The notes: generated by a model not told the origin, from the letters alone. Shown: positions 25,886-34,491, numbered from the stretch's first letter. The stretch: 64,000 bases of DNA from Acidobacteriota bacterium (GCA_947470805.1 CANIVU010000005.1:94233-158232); one strand, 5' to 3'. Program-made: numbers and translations.

Positions 25886-25924
25886 GGGAAGGAAGAAAGG
25901 GAAGGAAGAAAGGGAAGGAAGAAA
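25886..25924 (+). repeat. Three tandem copies of a 13-bp purine-rich unit
   Basis: The unit GGGAAGGAAGAAA is repeated three times without mismatch. It lies 3' of the minus-strand Trp/Pro-rich protein gene and beyond its terminator hairpin. Such a slippage-prone tract may vary between strains; no role is evident. Confidence 0.8.
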
Positions 25925-25934
25925 CAGGAAGAAG

Positions 25935-25964
25935 AGCGGCGCGTCCTCCGAAGACCGCGCCGCT
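25935..25964 (-). terminator. Hairpin terminator after the Trp/Pro-rich protein gene
   Basis: AGCGGCGCG (25935-25943) pairs perfectly with CGCGCCGCT (25956-25964) around a 12-nt loop, beginning 12 nt after the stop at 25976 on the minus strand. It is followed on that strand by a pyrimidine-rich stretch with interrupted T runs, so intrinsic termination is plausible but not textbook. Confidence 0.55.
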
Positions 25965-25975
25965 CCCCCCAAAAA

Positions 25976-26500
25976 CTACTTCTTCGGAAACGGCTTCCGG
26001 GGCACCGTCCCGCACTTCTCAAACTCCTCCATCATCGTCCCCATCGCCAACCCGGCCAGCTTCACTCCGGCCCCCTTCAACGCACCGTTAATCTCCTTGC
26101 TAACGGTCAACCCCGCCAGCTTCGTCAACGTGTACGCCAACTCCAACTGCTCCGCCGCCGAAATCACCTTCCACGGAATCGGATCCGGCTCCGCCACCGG
26201 CACCCACGGACCCGGCCACGGCCAGGGCCACGGCGGACACAGCTCATCCCCCGGCTCCCACGAAGCCGTCAAAGACGTAGCCGCCTGCTGCGCCATCCCC
26301 CGCGACAGCTCCATCACTTCCTTCGCCATCGCCTTATTGGCAATCGCCCCGGCCACAGACCGCACCACATCGGCCACCAGCAACTCCACGTACGCATTCG
26401 AAAAAACAAGCGGCGTATGCGGCTTCAACGCATCCAACGCCTTCGGGTTCAATTTGCCAATAAAATCGGCCTTTGAACGAATCTGACCCAAATTAGCCAC
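25976..26500 (-). CDS. Protein of unknown function with a Trp/Pro-rich segment
   Basis: A 174-residue protein that I do not recognise. The start is GTG at 26500, fixed by an excellent AAGGAGG 4 nt upstream. Residues 1-80 are helical (LGQIRSKADFIGKLNPKALD.., ending MELSRGMAQQAATSL). Residues about 88-110 form an unusual run CPPWPWPWPGPWVPVAEPD. The remainder is helical with AAEQLELAYTLTKLAG. There is no signal peptide or long membrane helix. It has its own terminator and is divergent from the DUF59-fusion gene with a 154-bp gap. Confidence 0.6.
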   Translation of the reverse strand: MANLGQIRSKADFIGKLNPKALDALKPHTPLVFSNAYVELLVADVVRSVAGAIANKAMAKEVMELSRGMAQQAATSLTASWEPGDELCPPWPWPWPGPWVPVAEPDPIPWKVISAAEQLELAYTLTKLAGLTVSKEINGALKGAGVKLAGLAMGTMMEEFEKCGTVPRKPFPKK

Positions 26501-26654
26501 GGTTCCTCCTTCAGGAAGCAATAAGGTTGATAGAAGGCCCCAGCGCGGCAAACTCTACTGTTCGCGGCGCCTGCACGGGGCCCATTGTCTATTCGAGTAG
26601 TGCAGCCCAACCAACCAGCGTTTCACCCAATCTGATAACTTTTCCAAAGGCCAA

Positions 26655-28409
26655 ATGGAAAACAGCTACTGGGACCGCACCGACACCTTCGCCAGGAAAA
26701 TGCAGCTCGCCGAGCAAGCCTTCGCGAAGAAGGATCTCCGCCTCGCCCGTGCGCTCCTCGCCTCCGCCCGCAGCACCGTCCAACAAGCCCAACAGGAAGA
26801 GGACTCCCTCGGAACCCCCTTCCCAGGCCCCGCCCGCGACGTCGTCACCCTCCCCGCCCCCTGGCAACAATGGGCCAAAGGCTGGACGAAATACGTCGTC
26901 GTCCACCTCGATGAAACCGCCGGCGTCGGCCGCCCGCCCGAACCCGTCGAACTCGTTCTCCGCGCCGAAACCATCTCCCTCGCCCGCGAACTCCGCGTCG
27001 CCCAAGTCGACGGCCCCACCCTCCGCGAAGTCTCCTCCCAGGTCTTCTCCGAAATCCAACGAGGTCCCGCCCGCTTCTGCAAGATAATCTTCTTCGCCTC
27101 CGGCGGCCCCCACCAACGCCAGACATTTCTCCTCTTCTACGGCAACCCCGATGCCGAACTCCCCGACTACCCCTCCGACCTCAAAACCACCGGCGAAGGC
27201 TTCGCCCTCGACATCGAAAACGATTTCTTCAAGGCCTCCCTCTCCCGTCAAATGGGCCAGCTCGAACGCCTCACGTTCAAACGCGAACACGGCCTCGAAC
27301 TCTTCGCCGGCGGCGAAGGCCACGGCGAGCCACCCGGAATCGATTGGGCCCACGACTACGTCACCAACGGCAACATCCAGAAGATGCGCATCACCCTCTG
27401 GGACTCGTGCCCCGACTACGAAGTCATCCGCGGCCCGCTCTGCACCATCGTCCGCCGCTGGGGCTTTCCCCACTCCCCCATCCACCCCGTCTTCTCCCCC
27501 GCCCGCGTCCATTTCGATGTCGAATACCGCTTCTACGCCGGCGTCCCCTGGTTCATCAAATCCGGAAAAACCGACATCGTCCAGGACGTCGAAGTCGATG
27601 CGCTCAGAGACGACGAATGGGTCTTCTCCGGCCAGTCGTTCACCGAAATGGTCTGGATGGGCCCCGACCAGAAACTCCGCTCCGGCCCCGTCGACCCCGC
27701 CCTCTCCGACAAACTCTCCGCCGTCGGCTTCTATCACAAAACCGCCGAAGACGGCTTCATCGCCCTCTTCCTCGAACACCGCGGCGAGAACATCGGCGAA
27801 CTCCGCCACAACGCCAGCCCCCAGATGTTCTACAAGTGGCACGGCCCCGTCTGGAGCCGCTACCCGCTCCCCACGAAATCCCTAAAAGCCGGCATGGCCC
27901 TGCACCAGAGGAACGCCTACCTCGCCCTCCGCTACACCGAAGCCGACGGCCCGCGCCTGGTCGAAGGCGTCCGCCAACGCATGCTCAACCCGCTCACAAT
28001 CTCCCCCGGCGACCTCCCCAAAACCCTAACCACCACCGAATCGCAAACCCGCCTCGCCCGCCCCGGCGAAGCCGCCGACAGCCCCATTCCCAAAAGCGCC
28101 ATCTGGGACGCTCTCCGCGACTGCAAGGACGAGCAGCTCTACAAAAGCGACGTCAGCGTCGTCGACCTCGGCCTCGTCTACGACGTCCGCGTCCGTGCCG
28201 ACACGGTGTACCTCGTCATGGCCATGCCCCACCGCGGCCGCCCCCGCCTGGGCTTCTTCTCCTACGGCTCCGGCGGCAACTCCATGCCCGTCCGCCAGCG
28301 GCTCATGCGGATCCCCGGCGTCCGAAAAGTAGTCTTCGAACAACGCTGGGACCCGCCCTGGTCCTCCAACAACCTCACCGCTGAAGGCCGCAAAAAACTC
28401 GGCCTCTAA
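26655..28409 (+). CDS. Large unknown domain fused to a C-terminal DUF59 (MIP18/PaaD/SufT-like) domain
   Basis: A 584-residue cytoplasmic protein. Residues about 1-55 are helical, about 60-440 form a beta-rich domain of unknown family with many aromatic strands (VHFDVEYRFYAGVPWFIKSGK, DDEWVFSGQSFTEMVWMG). Residues about 480-584 match DUF59: AIWDALRDCKDEQLY, VSVVDLGLVYDVRVR, and a closing WDPPWSSNNLTAEGRKKLG. DUF59 proteins act in Fe-S cluster assembly; the usual CP motif is not evident here (MPHRGRP at its place). AAAGG lies 4 nt before the ATG. The fusion is unusual and its job unknown. Confidence 0.7.
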   Translation: MENSYWDRTDTFARKMQLAEQAFAKKDLRLARALLASARSTVQQAQQEEDSLGTPFPGPARDVVTLPAPWQQWAKGWTKYVVVHLDETAGVGRPPEPVELVLRAETISLARELRVAQVDGPTLREVSSQVFSEIQRGPARFCKIIFFASGGPHQRQTFLLFYGNPDAELPDYPSDLKTTGEGFALDIENDFFKASLSRQMGQLERLTFKREHGLELFAGGEGHGEPPGIDWAHDYVTNGNIQKMRITLWDSCPDYEVIRGPLCTIVRRWGFPHSPIHPVFSPARVHFDVEYRFYAGVPWFIKSGKTDIVQDVEVDALRDDEWVFSGQSFTEMVWMGPDQKLRSGPVDPALSDKLSAVGFYHKTAEDGFIALFLEHRGENIGELRHNASPQMFYKWHGPVWSRYPLPTKSLKAGMALHQRNAYLALRYTEADGPRLVEGVRQRMLNPLTISPGDLPKTLTTTESQTRLARPGEAADSPIPKSAIWDALRDCKDEQLYKSDVSVVDLGLVYDVRVRADTVYLVMAMPHRGRPRLGFFSYGSGGNSMPVRQRLMRIPGVRKVVFEQRWDPPWSSNNLTAEGRKKLGL

Positions 28410-28424
28410 TCTCACCAACGCAGC

Positions 28425-28494
28425 GAAACCCCACCCCGGGGACATTCGTGCCGGAGGGAGCGCAGCGACCGTAGGCCGTGTGTCCCCCAGACGC
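28425..28494 (+). repeat. 3'-end intergenic element, copy B
   Basis: Begins GAAACCCCACCCCGGGGACA 15 nt after the stop at 28409 and ends TGTGTCCCCCAGACGC. The outer arms GGGGACA/TGTCCCC pair. It is in the same orientation as the preceding gene, as with the other copies. Confidence 0.7.
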
Positions 28495-28509
28495 CGAACA
28501 TCCAACCCC

Positions 28510-30084
28510 CTACTCCTTCTTCCGCAAAGTCGGATAAGTAATCCCGAGTTGCTCCAAATACGTCGGATACTTCGAAGCATCGTAGTAGAACTTCCGCATC
28601 TGCTCCCGGTACTTCGCCATCTTCTCCGCATTCAACTCAATCGCCGGCATATCCGTCTCCCCAATCAGCGGCTGATACTTCATATCCTTCGTCTGCACTT
28701 CCCGCAAATACTTCCACGCATCCGCAATCAACTCCGGCTTCAACAAAAAGTCCAACGCCGTAGTCGCCTGCACCTTCGCCCCCACCGTCGACCCCTTGTG
28801 CGCAATCGGCGTCGCCATCGAAACCGCGTTCGCCCAGTGATGCCCCGGCAGGTTCGGAATATTCGCCGGATACCGCAAATACACCATCGGCACCACCCAC
28901 GAAATATCCCCGATGTCGTCCGTCCCCCCGCCCTTCCACGGCTGCGGCGCCTCCAACGGCTTCACCTTCTCCGGCAGCGGCTCCACTTTGGGCGACCGCA
29001 CCTCCCGCTGAATCTCCTTCGCCAGCGTCTGGTCCGCCTCCGTCCAAACCGGCATCCCCACCATGTCGATGTTCTTCTGCTGCACCTCCGCCACCACTTT
29101 GTTCAAATGGTACGGCCATGCCGACCCCACGATCCGCTGACTCGTCGTCGTGCTCGTCGCCATCGCCGCCGCCTTCGCCATCGTCGCGCCAAACTCCTGC
29201 AGCTCCTTAATCCGCGGGAAATCCTGCTCCCGGAAGTAGTACCAAACCGTCGCCTCCTCCGGCACCACATTCGGCTGATCCCCGCCATTGGTAATCACAT
29301 AATGCGACCGCTGCTCCGGCCGCAAATGCTCGCGCTTCATATTCCACATCGTGTTCATCAGCTCAACGGCGTCGAGCGCGGACCGCCCCTTCCACGGCGC
29401 CCCCGCCGCATGCGCCGCCTCGCCCTTAAACGTGAACTGAATCGACACCAGCCCGCTGTTATTCGCCGGCTGCCCCCACGAAGTCGCCAGCTCCGCCCCC
29501 ACGTGCGAACCCAGCATAATGTCGACGTCTTTAAACAACCCCGCCCGCACATAAAACGCCTTCGTCGCCACCAGTTCTTCCGCCACCCCCGGATACACCT
29601 TCAGCGTTCCTTTGACCTTGTTTTTAATCATGAGGTCCTTCAACGCCAGCGCCGCCACAATGTTCACAGCGTTCCCGGAGTTGTGCCCTTCGCCATGCCC
29701 CGGCGCGCCCTCAATCATCGGGTCGTGATACGCCACGCCCGGCTTCTGATTGGCGCGCGGAATCCCGTCCAGATCGGTGATGAACCCAATCACCGGCTTG
29801 CCGCCATTCGCCCAAGTGGCCACCCAAGCCGTCGGAATCCCGGCCACCCCGCGCTCCACAGTAAACCCGTTCTTCTCCAATAGCGCGGTCAGATACTTCG
29901 AAGTCTCCACTTCCTGGAAACCCAACTCGCCAAAGCTGAACACGGTATCGACAATCTCCTGCACCTGCTTGGTGCGTGTGTCGATATTGGCAATGGCGTC
30001 TTTCTTCAGTTGGTCAAGGGTAGCGGTTTGCGCGAACGTGGCACTGGCAACAAGCACGAAAAAAACCAAGGATCGGATTCGCAT
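28510..30084 (-). CDS. M20-family amidohydrolase, AbgB-like, exported
   Basis: A 524-residue metallo-amidohydrolase similar to aminobenzoyl-glutamate utilisation protein B. It has a signal peptide (MRIRSLVFFVLVASATFAQ), metal-site motifs GFITDLDGIP, GHGEGHNSGNA and GVAEELVATKAF, and the dimerisation lid domain with FKGEAAHAAGAPWKGRSALD. C-terminal IPNLPGHHWANAV carries the final metal His. It hydrolyses an amide bond of an acyl-amino acid or similar. It is longer than typical AbgB (about 480). Divergent from the transporter at 30109. Confidence 0.88.
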   Translation of the reverse strand: MRIRSLVFFVLVASATFAQTATLDQLKKDAIANIDTRTKQVQEIVDTVFSFGELGFQEVETSKYLTALLEKNGFTVERGVAGIPTAWVATWANGGKPVIGFITDLDGIPRANQKPGVAYHDPMIEGAPGHGEGHNSGNAVNIVAALALKDLMIKNKVKGTLKVYPGVAEELVATKAFYVRAGLFKDVDIMLGSHVGAELATSWGQPANNSGLVSIQFTFKGEAAHAAGAPWKGRSALDAVELMNTMWNMKREHLRPEQRSHYVITNGGDQPNVVPEEATVWYYFREQDFPRIKELQEFGATMAKAAAMATSTTTSQRIVGSAWPYHLNKVVAEVQQKNIDMVGMPVWTEADQTLAKEIQREVRSPKVEPLPEKVKPLEAPQPWKGGGTDDIGDISWVVPMVYLRYPANIPNLPGHHWANAVSMATPIAHKGSTVGAKVQATTALDFLLKPELIADAWKYLREVQTKDMKYQPLIGETDMPAIELNAEKMAKYREQMRKFYYDASKYPTYLEQLGITYPTLRKKE

Positions 30085-30108
30085 TTGGAAATAGGTTACT
30101 ATTCCGCA

Positions 30109-30954
30109 GTGAACTCCGGCTGGCTTTTACTCATCCTCCCCGGCCTGATCTGGGGCGCGTCCTTCCTCTTCATCGCCGAAGGCCTGCGCGCCATCAGCCC
30201 CAACGGCCTCGCCTTCTTCCGCATCGCCATCGGCTTTCTCACCCTCGCCTGCTTCCCCTCGGCCCGCAAACCAGTCGACCGTGCCGACTGGCCCGCCGTC
30301 TTCTGGCTTGGCGTCCTCTGGTTCGCTTTCCCCTTGACGCTCCTCCCCTACGCCGAACAGCGCGTCAGCTCCGCCCTCACCGGCATGCTCAACGGCGCCA
30401 ACCCCCTCTTCGCGACGCTGGTCGCCGGTTGGCTCTCCGGCGCCGCCCCCAGCCGCGCCGTGACGATCGGCCTCGCCATCGGCATCTCCGGCGCGGTCAT
30501 CATGGCCATCCCCGCCGCCAGCGAAGGCGCCAGCAGCGCCATCGGCATCGCCCTGATCGTCACCTCGCTCATTTCCTACGGCATCGCCTTGAGCATCGCC
30601 CGCCGCCTGCAGCAGAAGTACGGCGCAGTCCCCGTCATCTGGCGCGCACAAGCCGTTGCCATCGCGCTCACCGCCCCCTTCGGCATCCCCGATCTCATCA
30701 ACGCAAACTGGACCCCCATCCCCCTGTTATCGATGCTAGCCCTCGGCATCTTCGGCACCGCCATCGCCAACGTAGTGATGGCGAAGGCCGCCGGCCACTT
30801 CGGCGCCAGCCGCGCCTCCAGCACGACGTTTCTCATCCCCGTAGTCGCCCTAGCCCTCGGCGTCCTCCTCCGCAACGAAACAGTAGCGCCGCTCTCCCTG
30901 GCCGGCGGCGCCATCTGCCTCCTCGGCGCCTACCAAATGAAGCGCAGCCTCTAA
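30109..30954 (+). CDS. EamA/DMT family transporter
   Basis: A 281-residue inner-membrane protein with ten predicted helices in two EamA repeats (first ending near ATLVAGWLSG, second ending ALGVLLRNETVAPLSLAGGAI). The GTG start is 24 bp from the divergent M20 gene start and lies 5 nt after a TACTAT hexamer, so its mRNA could be leaderless. Substrate unknown; an exporter or importer of a metabolite linked to the amidohydrolase is possible. Confidence 0.82.
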   Translation: MNSGWLLLILPGLIWGASFLFIAEGLRAISPNGLAFFRIAIGFLTLACFPSARKPVDRADWPAVFWLGVLWFAFPLTLLPYAEQRVSSALTGMLNGANPLFATLVAGWLSGAAPSRAVTIGLAIGISGAVIMAIPAASEGASSAIGIALIVTSLISYGIALSIARRLQQKYGAVPVIWRAQAVAIALTAPFGIPDLINANWTPIPLLSMLALGIFGTAIANVVMAKAAGHFGASRASSTTFLIPVVALALGVLLRNETVAPLSLAGGAICLLGAYQMKRSL

Positions 30955-30980
30955 TTTGCAGCGAATTCAAAATCCATATA

Positions 30981-31014
30981 TTGACAGAAGTCTATATAGA
31001 TGTAAGTCTATATA
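30981..31014 (+). promoter_or_regulatory. Promoter/operator of the arsR-like gene with a repeated motif
   Basis: A perfect -35 TTGACA (30981-30986) is followed by two copies of AAGTCTATATA (30988-30998 and 31004-31014), 16 bp apart. The first includes the palindrome TCTATATAGA. The best TATATA lies 22 bp from the -35, longer than optimal. The GTG start is 2 nt after the second copy. The arrangement fits autorepression by the ArsR protein. Confidence 0.5.
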
Positions 31015-31015
31015 A

Positions 31016-31357
31016 GTGAGCCACCTGGACCAAGCCTTTGCCGCACTGGCCGACCCCACTCGACGTGGAATCGTCGCGCATCTCGCTCGCAGCGAGGCAT
31101 CCGTATCCGACTTGGTCGGCCTCTTCTCTTTAACCCAACCGACGATCTCCTCGCACCTCAAGGTGCTGGAATCGGCGGGGTTGATTTCGCGCAGTCGCCG
31201 GGCCCAGTCGCGGCCCTGCAAGCTGGAGACGGAACAGCTGAAGGCCGTCACGGGTTGGTTGGACGAAGTGCAAGCGATTTGGGAAGGCAACTACAAGCGG
31301 CTCGACGCACTACTCGTCGAGTTGAAGCACGCACAAAAAGGGGCGCGAAAGAAATGA
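31016..31357 (+). CDS. ArsR/SmtB-type transcriptional regulator
   Basis: A 113-residue winged-helix repressor: ALADPTRRGIVAHLARSE, SVSDLVGLFSLTQPTISSHL (recognition helix) and a wing SRSRRAQSRPCKL. It lacks the CxC metal site of ArsR/SmtB sensors. It belongs to the group paired with SRPBCC proteins, since the next gene starts at an ATGA overlap. It starts at GTG; no Shine-Dalgarno is seen. Probably autoregulated through the repeated upstream motif. Confidence 0.9.
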   Translation: MSHLDQAFAALADPTRRGIVAHLARSEASVSDLVGLFSLTQPTISSHLKVLESAGLISRSRRAQSRPCKLETEQLKAVTGWLDEVQAIWEGNYKRLDALLVELKHAQKGARKK

Positions 31358-31845
31358 AACCTGCTGAAGTGAGCACGCCGTCAGATCGGGAAGTACTGGT
31401 GAAACGGAGCTTCGATGCGCCGGTCAATCTCGTCTGGCAGGCATATACGGACCCCGTGTTGATGCGTCGTTGGCTAACCGCCATGCCCGGATGGACGATG
31501 CCGGTTTGCGAGATGACGACCAAAGTGGGCGGGACGTATCGCTGGCGCTGGCGAAATAGCAACAGCGGCCAGGAGTTCGGGTTCTTCGGAGAGATGCTGG
31601 AGGTCGAGTGGCATGCCAAGATCGTGCATACCCAGATCTACGACCCCGGCGACGGTGCATTTGGATCGATGGGAGATGAGCCGACGATCATCACCGTCAC
31701 CTTCAACGAGACCAACGGGATCACGAACGTGGCGACCTCCATCAAGTACGCTTCGCAGGCGGATCGCGATGCGGCCATCTCCACCGGCATGACCGATGGA
31801 ATGGAGATGAGCTACCAGGCTCTGGATGGAGCGTTGGCGGGCTAG
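31354..31845 (+). CDS. SRPBCC/AHSA1-domain protein
   Basis: A 163-residue helix-grip protein of the AHSA1 group: VKRSFDAPVNLVWQAYTDP, RRWLTAMPGWTMPVCEMT, and a C-terminal helix GMTDGMEMSYQALDGAL. The start at 31354 overlaps the arsR stop (ATGA). Pairs of this kind are widespread; the SRPBCC partner probably binds a hydrophobic ligand. An antisense frame of similar length exists but lacks any family pattern. Confidence 0.88.
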   Translation: MKPAEVSTPSDREVLVKRSFDAPVNLVWQAYTDPVLMRRWLTAMPGWTMPVCEMTTKVGGTYRWRWRNSNSGQEFGFFGEMLEVEWHAKIVHTQIYDPGDGAFGSMGDEPTIITVTFNETNGITNVATSIKYASQADRDAAISTGMTDGMEMSYQALDGALAG

Positions 31846-31883
31846 GTCGCGGCCCCTTACCGCGGATGCCAACGACGCCCCGG

Positions 31884-31889
31884 TACAAT
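31884..31889 (+). promoter_or_regulatory. -10 hexamer TACAAT directly before the DinB-like ATG
   Basis: TACAAT ends 6 nt before the ATG at 31896, the same spacing as before the sulfatase at 10197. It would give a leaderless transcript. No -35 element was identified. Confidence 0.4.
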
Positions 31890-31895
31890 CCAAAG

Positions 31896-32354
31896 ATGAC
31901 AACAAGGGCCACCGTCGCCGAATCGCGCGCGTTCGCCAGTTGGCTGGATTATCAGGCAGCGCTCAAGCGCGCCATCGCACCCCTGACCGATGAGCATCTG
32001 GCGCAGCGGCTCCTGCCAGGCCGCCGCACGCCCGGCGAAATAGCCGAGCACATCGTCTTCGGACGGGCCTTCCATCTAGCCCGAATACTGGGAGCGGATG
32101 CCACTACGGAACTGGCCTCGTACCAGCGGTGGGATGACGACGGCGACCCGCCCCGGACCGCGGCCGAAATCGTCCACGGACTGGAAGTGACCTGGCGGAT
32201 CATCGCCAGCCGGCTGATGCGTGGCTCCTCGGCCGACGCCGTCAATGAGGAGGTCGCCCAAACGATCTGGGGACTTCTGGATCACGACCTGCCTCACGCC
32301 GGACAACTGTCGCTCCTCCTGCGAGCAATGGGCCTGCCTGGCGTAGACATCTAA
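31896..32354 (+). CDS. DinB-like four-helix protein
   Basis: A 152-residue helical protein. The pattern AFASWLDYQAALKRAIAPLTDEHL, RTPGEIAEHIVFGRAFHL and LLDHDLPHAGQLSLLLRAMGLPG with metal-type His residues fits the DinB/DUF664 fold, whose members are thiol-dependent metal enzymes or of unknown role. The start is the first ATG that follows the upstream TACAAT hexamer; an earlier in-frame ATG at 31866 lies before it. It follows the SRPBCC gene by 50 bp. Confidence 0.78.
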   Translation: MTTRATVAESRAFASWLDYQAALKRAIAPLTDEHLAQRLLPGRRTPGEIAEHIVFGRAFHLARILGADATTELASYQRWDDDGDPPRTAAEIVHGLEVTWRIIASRLMRGSSADAVNEEVAQTIWGLLDHDLPHAGQLSLLLRAMGLPGVDI

Positions 32355-32378
32355 TAACACCGCCGCGCGCGCCGCCGC

Positions 32379-33416
32379 CTACCCCATCAAATCCCGCTCA
32401 AACGCCGCCGCCGCCCCCGCCCCCTCCATCAACCCCAACGCCTCCCGCCGCTTCTCCTCCGCCGCTTCCAACAAACCCTCCGCCCGCAACACCGCCCACT
32501 CCGCCCGCCGCACACTCCACACCTGCACATACGGCCCCGGCTTCAACTGCTCCAACCACGCCCGCCCCTCCGCCGCCTGCCCCCGCCGCGCCGCCGTAAA
32601 CCACGCCGCCTCCACCAGCACCCCTGGCCGCAGGTACGGCGGCGTCACATCCAAGTACGAAATCATCCGGTCCAGCCACCGCCCCGCCTCCTCCTCCCGC
32701 CCCGAATCCAGCTCATAAAAAAACAAAGCCGACGCCACGATCACCCCGTCCACCGACCCATCCACCCAATCCTCTCCCGCCGCGCCCAAATCCCAATCCC
32801 GCGGCCGCACCTCAACCCGGATCCGCCCCAGCGTCAACCACCGCACCGCCTCCATCCCGCCCCGCCGCAGCATCAGAAACCGGCCCCCGTCACTCACATA
32901 CCCCCCGATCGCCCCCGGTATCGACGTCATCACCGCAATCGCCAACGAAAACCCGCCCGTCAACGCCCCCAGCAACGACGCCAGCCCGCTCGACGCAAAA
33001 AACACCACCCATCCCAAAATCCCCAGCACCAACGAAGCCAGCGGTCCGCCCACAATCATCCGCATCGCCCCCCGTCGCATATCCACCCCCGGCAACGGCA
33101 GCGTCACCGCAATCCCCCCGGCCCGCCCCAGATCCCGGTTCGCACGCAGCCGCAGCCGCCCTTCCTCCCGCACCAACGTAAACGGCCCCACTGCTAGCAG
33201 TTGAAACCGGAACCCCGCGCTCACCCCGCCCACAATGTGCCCGGTCTCATGCGCCAGCAACACCAGGAACATCACCAACCCAATCAGCAGAAACAGCACC
33301 GGTCCCGACACCGGCAGCGGCGCCCGCGCCATCCGCCCGCCCATCAACTTCCCCAGCAGCAACCCGGTCCCCAGCGCCGCCGCCATAAACGCCACCAGCC
33401 GCAGGCCCTTTTTCAT
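32379..33416 (-). CDS. M50-family membrane metalloprotease
   Basis: A 345-residue membrane protein with the zinc motif HETGH at residues 56-60 inside the second hydrophobic segment (LIGLVMFLVLLAHETGHIVGG). A further membrane region has GGPLASLVLGILGWVV, and the last third is a soluble helical tail. This is the site-2-protease topology. The conserved C-terminal Asp motif may be SDGGRFLMLRRGG near residue 195. The ATG overlaps the stop of the RCC1 protein gene (ATGA), so the two are made together. Substrate unknown. Confidence 0.82.
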   Translation of the reverse strand: MKKGLRLVAFMAAALGTGLLLGKLMGGRMARAPLPVSGPVLFLLIGLVMFLVLLAHETGHIVGGVSAGFRFQLLAVGPFTLVREEGRLRLRANRDLGRAGGIAVTLPLPGVDMRRGAMRMIVGGPLASLVLGILGWVVFFASSGLASLLGALTGGFSLAIAVMTSIPGAIGGYVSDGGRFLMLRRGGMEAVRWLTLGRIRVEVRPRDWDLGAAGEDWVDGSVDGVIVASALFFYELDSGREEEAGRWLDRMISYLDVTPPYLRPGVLVEAAWFTAARRGQAAEGRAWLEQLKPGPYVQVWSVRRAEWAVLRAEGLLEAAEEKRREALGLMEGAGAAAAFERDLMG

Positions 33417-34471
33417 AAACCAAGCACCATCACCGGAATCTTCGTGTCCACCCGGAACGGCCACTCCCCGCGCCCGCCCGCTCCCCACGCCAAAAACGTC
33501 CCGTCCGTCTTCACAGCGAACGAATTATTCCCCGCTGCGAACACCGCCCGCACCCCCGCCAGCCGCACCGTTACCGGCCGCTCCTGAAAGTCTGCGCTCA
33601 CCCCCGCGCCAATCTGCCCCCAGTCGGTGTTCCCCCACCCGCGCAACGTCCCGTCTTTCAATAGCGCCAGCGTCTGCCGGCCCGATCCCACCGCAATCGC
33701 CGTCACCCCCGCCACCCCGGCCACCTTCTGCGGCACCAGCTCCCAGCCGTTATTCACCCCCGGCGGATCCGTCCGCGTCCCATTTCCAAACTGCCCCTGC
33801 CAGTTGCAGCCCCACACCCACACCGTCCCGTCCCGCTTCAACACGGTCGATACGCCCTGCCCCGCCGCCACCGCCGCCACTCCCGTCAACCCCGGCACCG
33901 CCTCCGCCGCGTCCATCGGAATCTCCCGCCGCGGCGCCCGCCCCAGCGCCCCGCACGCATTCGACCCCCACGCAAACACCCGCCCATCCCCCGTCAGCCC
34001 TAGCGCATGGTCCGATCCAATCGAGACATCCACCATCCCCGCCAACCCCGGCACCACCACCGGCGTCAACGCCGCTGGCCCGCCCTCCCCGTACCGCTTC
34101 GGACGCAACCCGTCCCCAATCAATCCCGCATCCCGCGCGCCCCACGCCATCACCGTCCCGTCCTGGCAAACCACCACCGCCGCCCCGCCGCCCGCCGCAA
34201 TCCGCTTCGCCGGACAAACCCCCGCCACCACCGCCGGCGCCTCATTCTTCCAACTCACAACAACCCCATCCGCCAACACCGCAAACAGCGTCTCCCCCAA
34301 CGCCGCCACATCCACAGCCTTCCCCGGCAGCGCCGCCGCCACCGGTTGCTTCCCCCAATACAGCACGCTCCCATCGGCCCGCAGCGCCACCTTCGCCGAA
34401 CTCCCGGCCACCTTCGTCACCTGGCCCGCCAATGCCAGTCCAGCCAACACCGGCAGCAATATCACCCTCAT
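33413..34471 (-). CDS. Secreted RCC1-repeat beta-propeller
   Basis: A 352-residue exported protein (signal MRVILLPVLAGLALAG) of about six or seven RCC1 repeats. Each has the pattern of a glycine pair then LKxDGTVWxWGxN: VLYWGKQ, VMAWGARD, VFAWGSNACGALG, VWVWGCNWQGQFGNG, LRGWGNTDWGQIG and FLAWGAGG. Bacterial RCC1 proteins are extracellular or periplasmic propellers. The start has GGAGGA directly upstream. It is coupled to the M50 protease by an ATGA overlap, an uncommon pairing. Confidence 0.85.
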   Translation of the reverse strand: MRVILLPVLAGLALAGQVTKVAGSSAKVALRADGSVLYWGKQPVAAALPGKAVDVAALGETLFAVLADGVVVSWKNEAPAVVAGVCPAKRIAAGGGAAVVVCQDGTVMAWGARDAGLIGDGLRPKRYGEGGPAALTPVVVPGLAGMVDVSIGSDHALGLTGDGRVFAWGSNACGALGRAPRREIPMDAAEAVPGLTGVAAVAAGQGVSTVLKRDGTVWVWGCNWQGQFGNGTRTDPPGVNNGWELVPQKVAGVAGVTAIAVGSGRQTLALLKDGTLRGWGNTDWGQIGAGVSADFQERPVTVRLAGVRAVFAAGNNSFAVKTDGTFLAWGAGGRGEWPFRVDTKIPVMVLGL

Positions 34472-34491
34472 TCCTCCATTACACTACGGGG

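Noticed and set aside
25886..25924. CRISPR-like array
   Set aside because: Three abutting 13-bp copies without spacers; a simple tandem repeat. No CRISPR array or cas gene is in the window.
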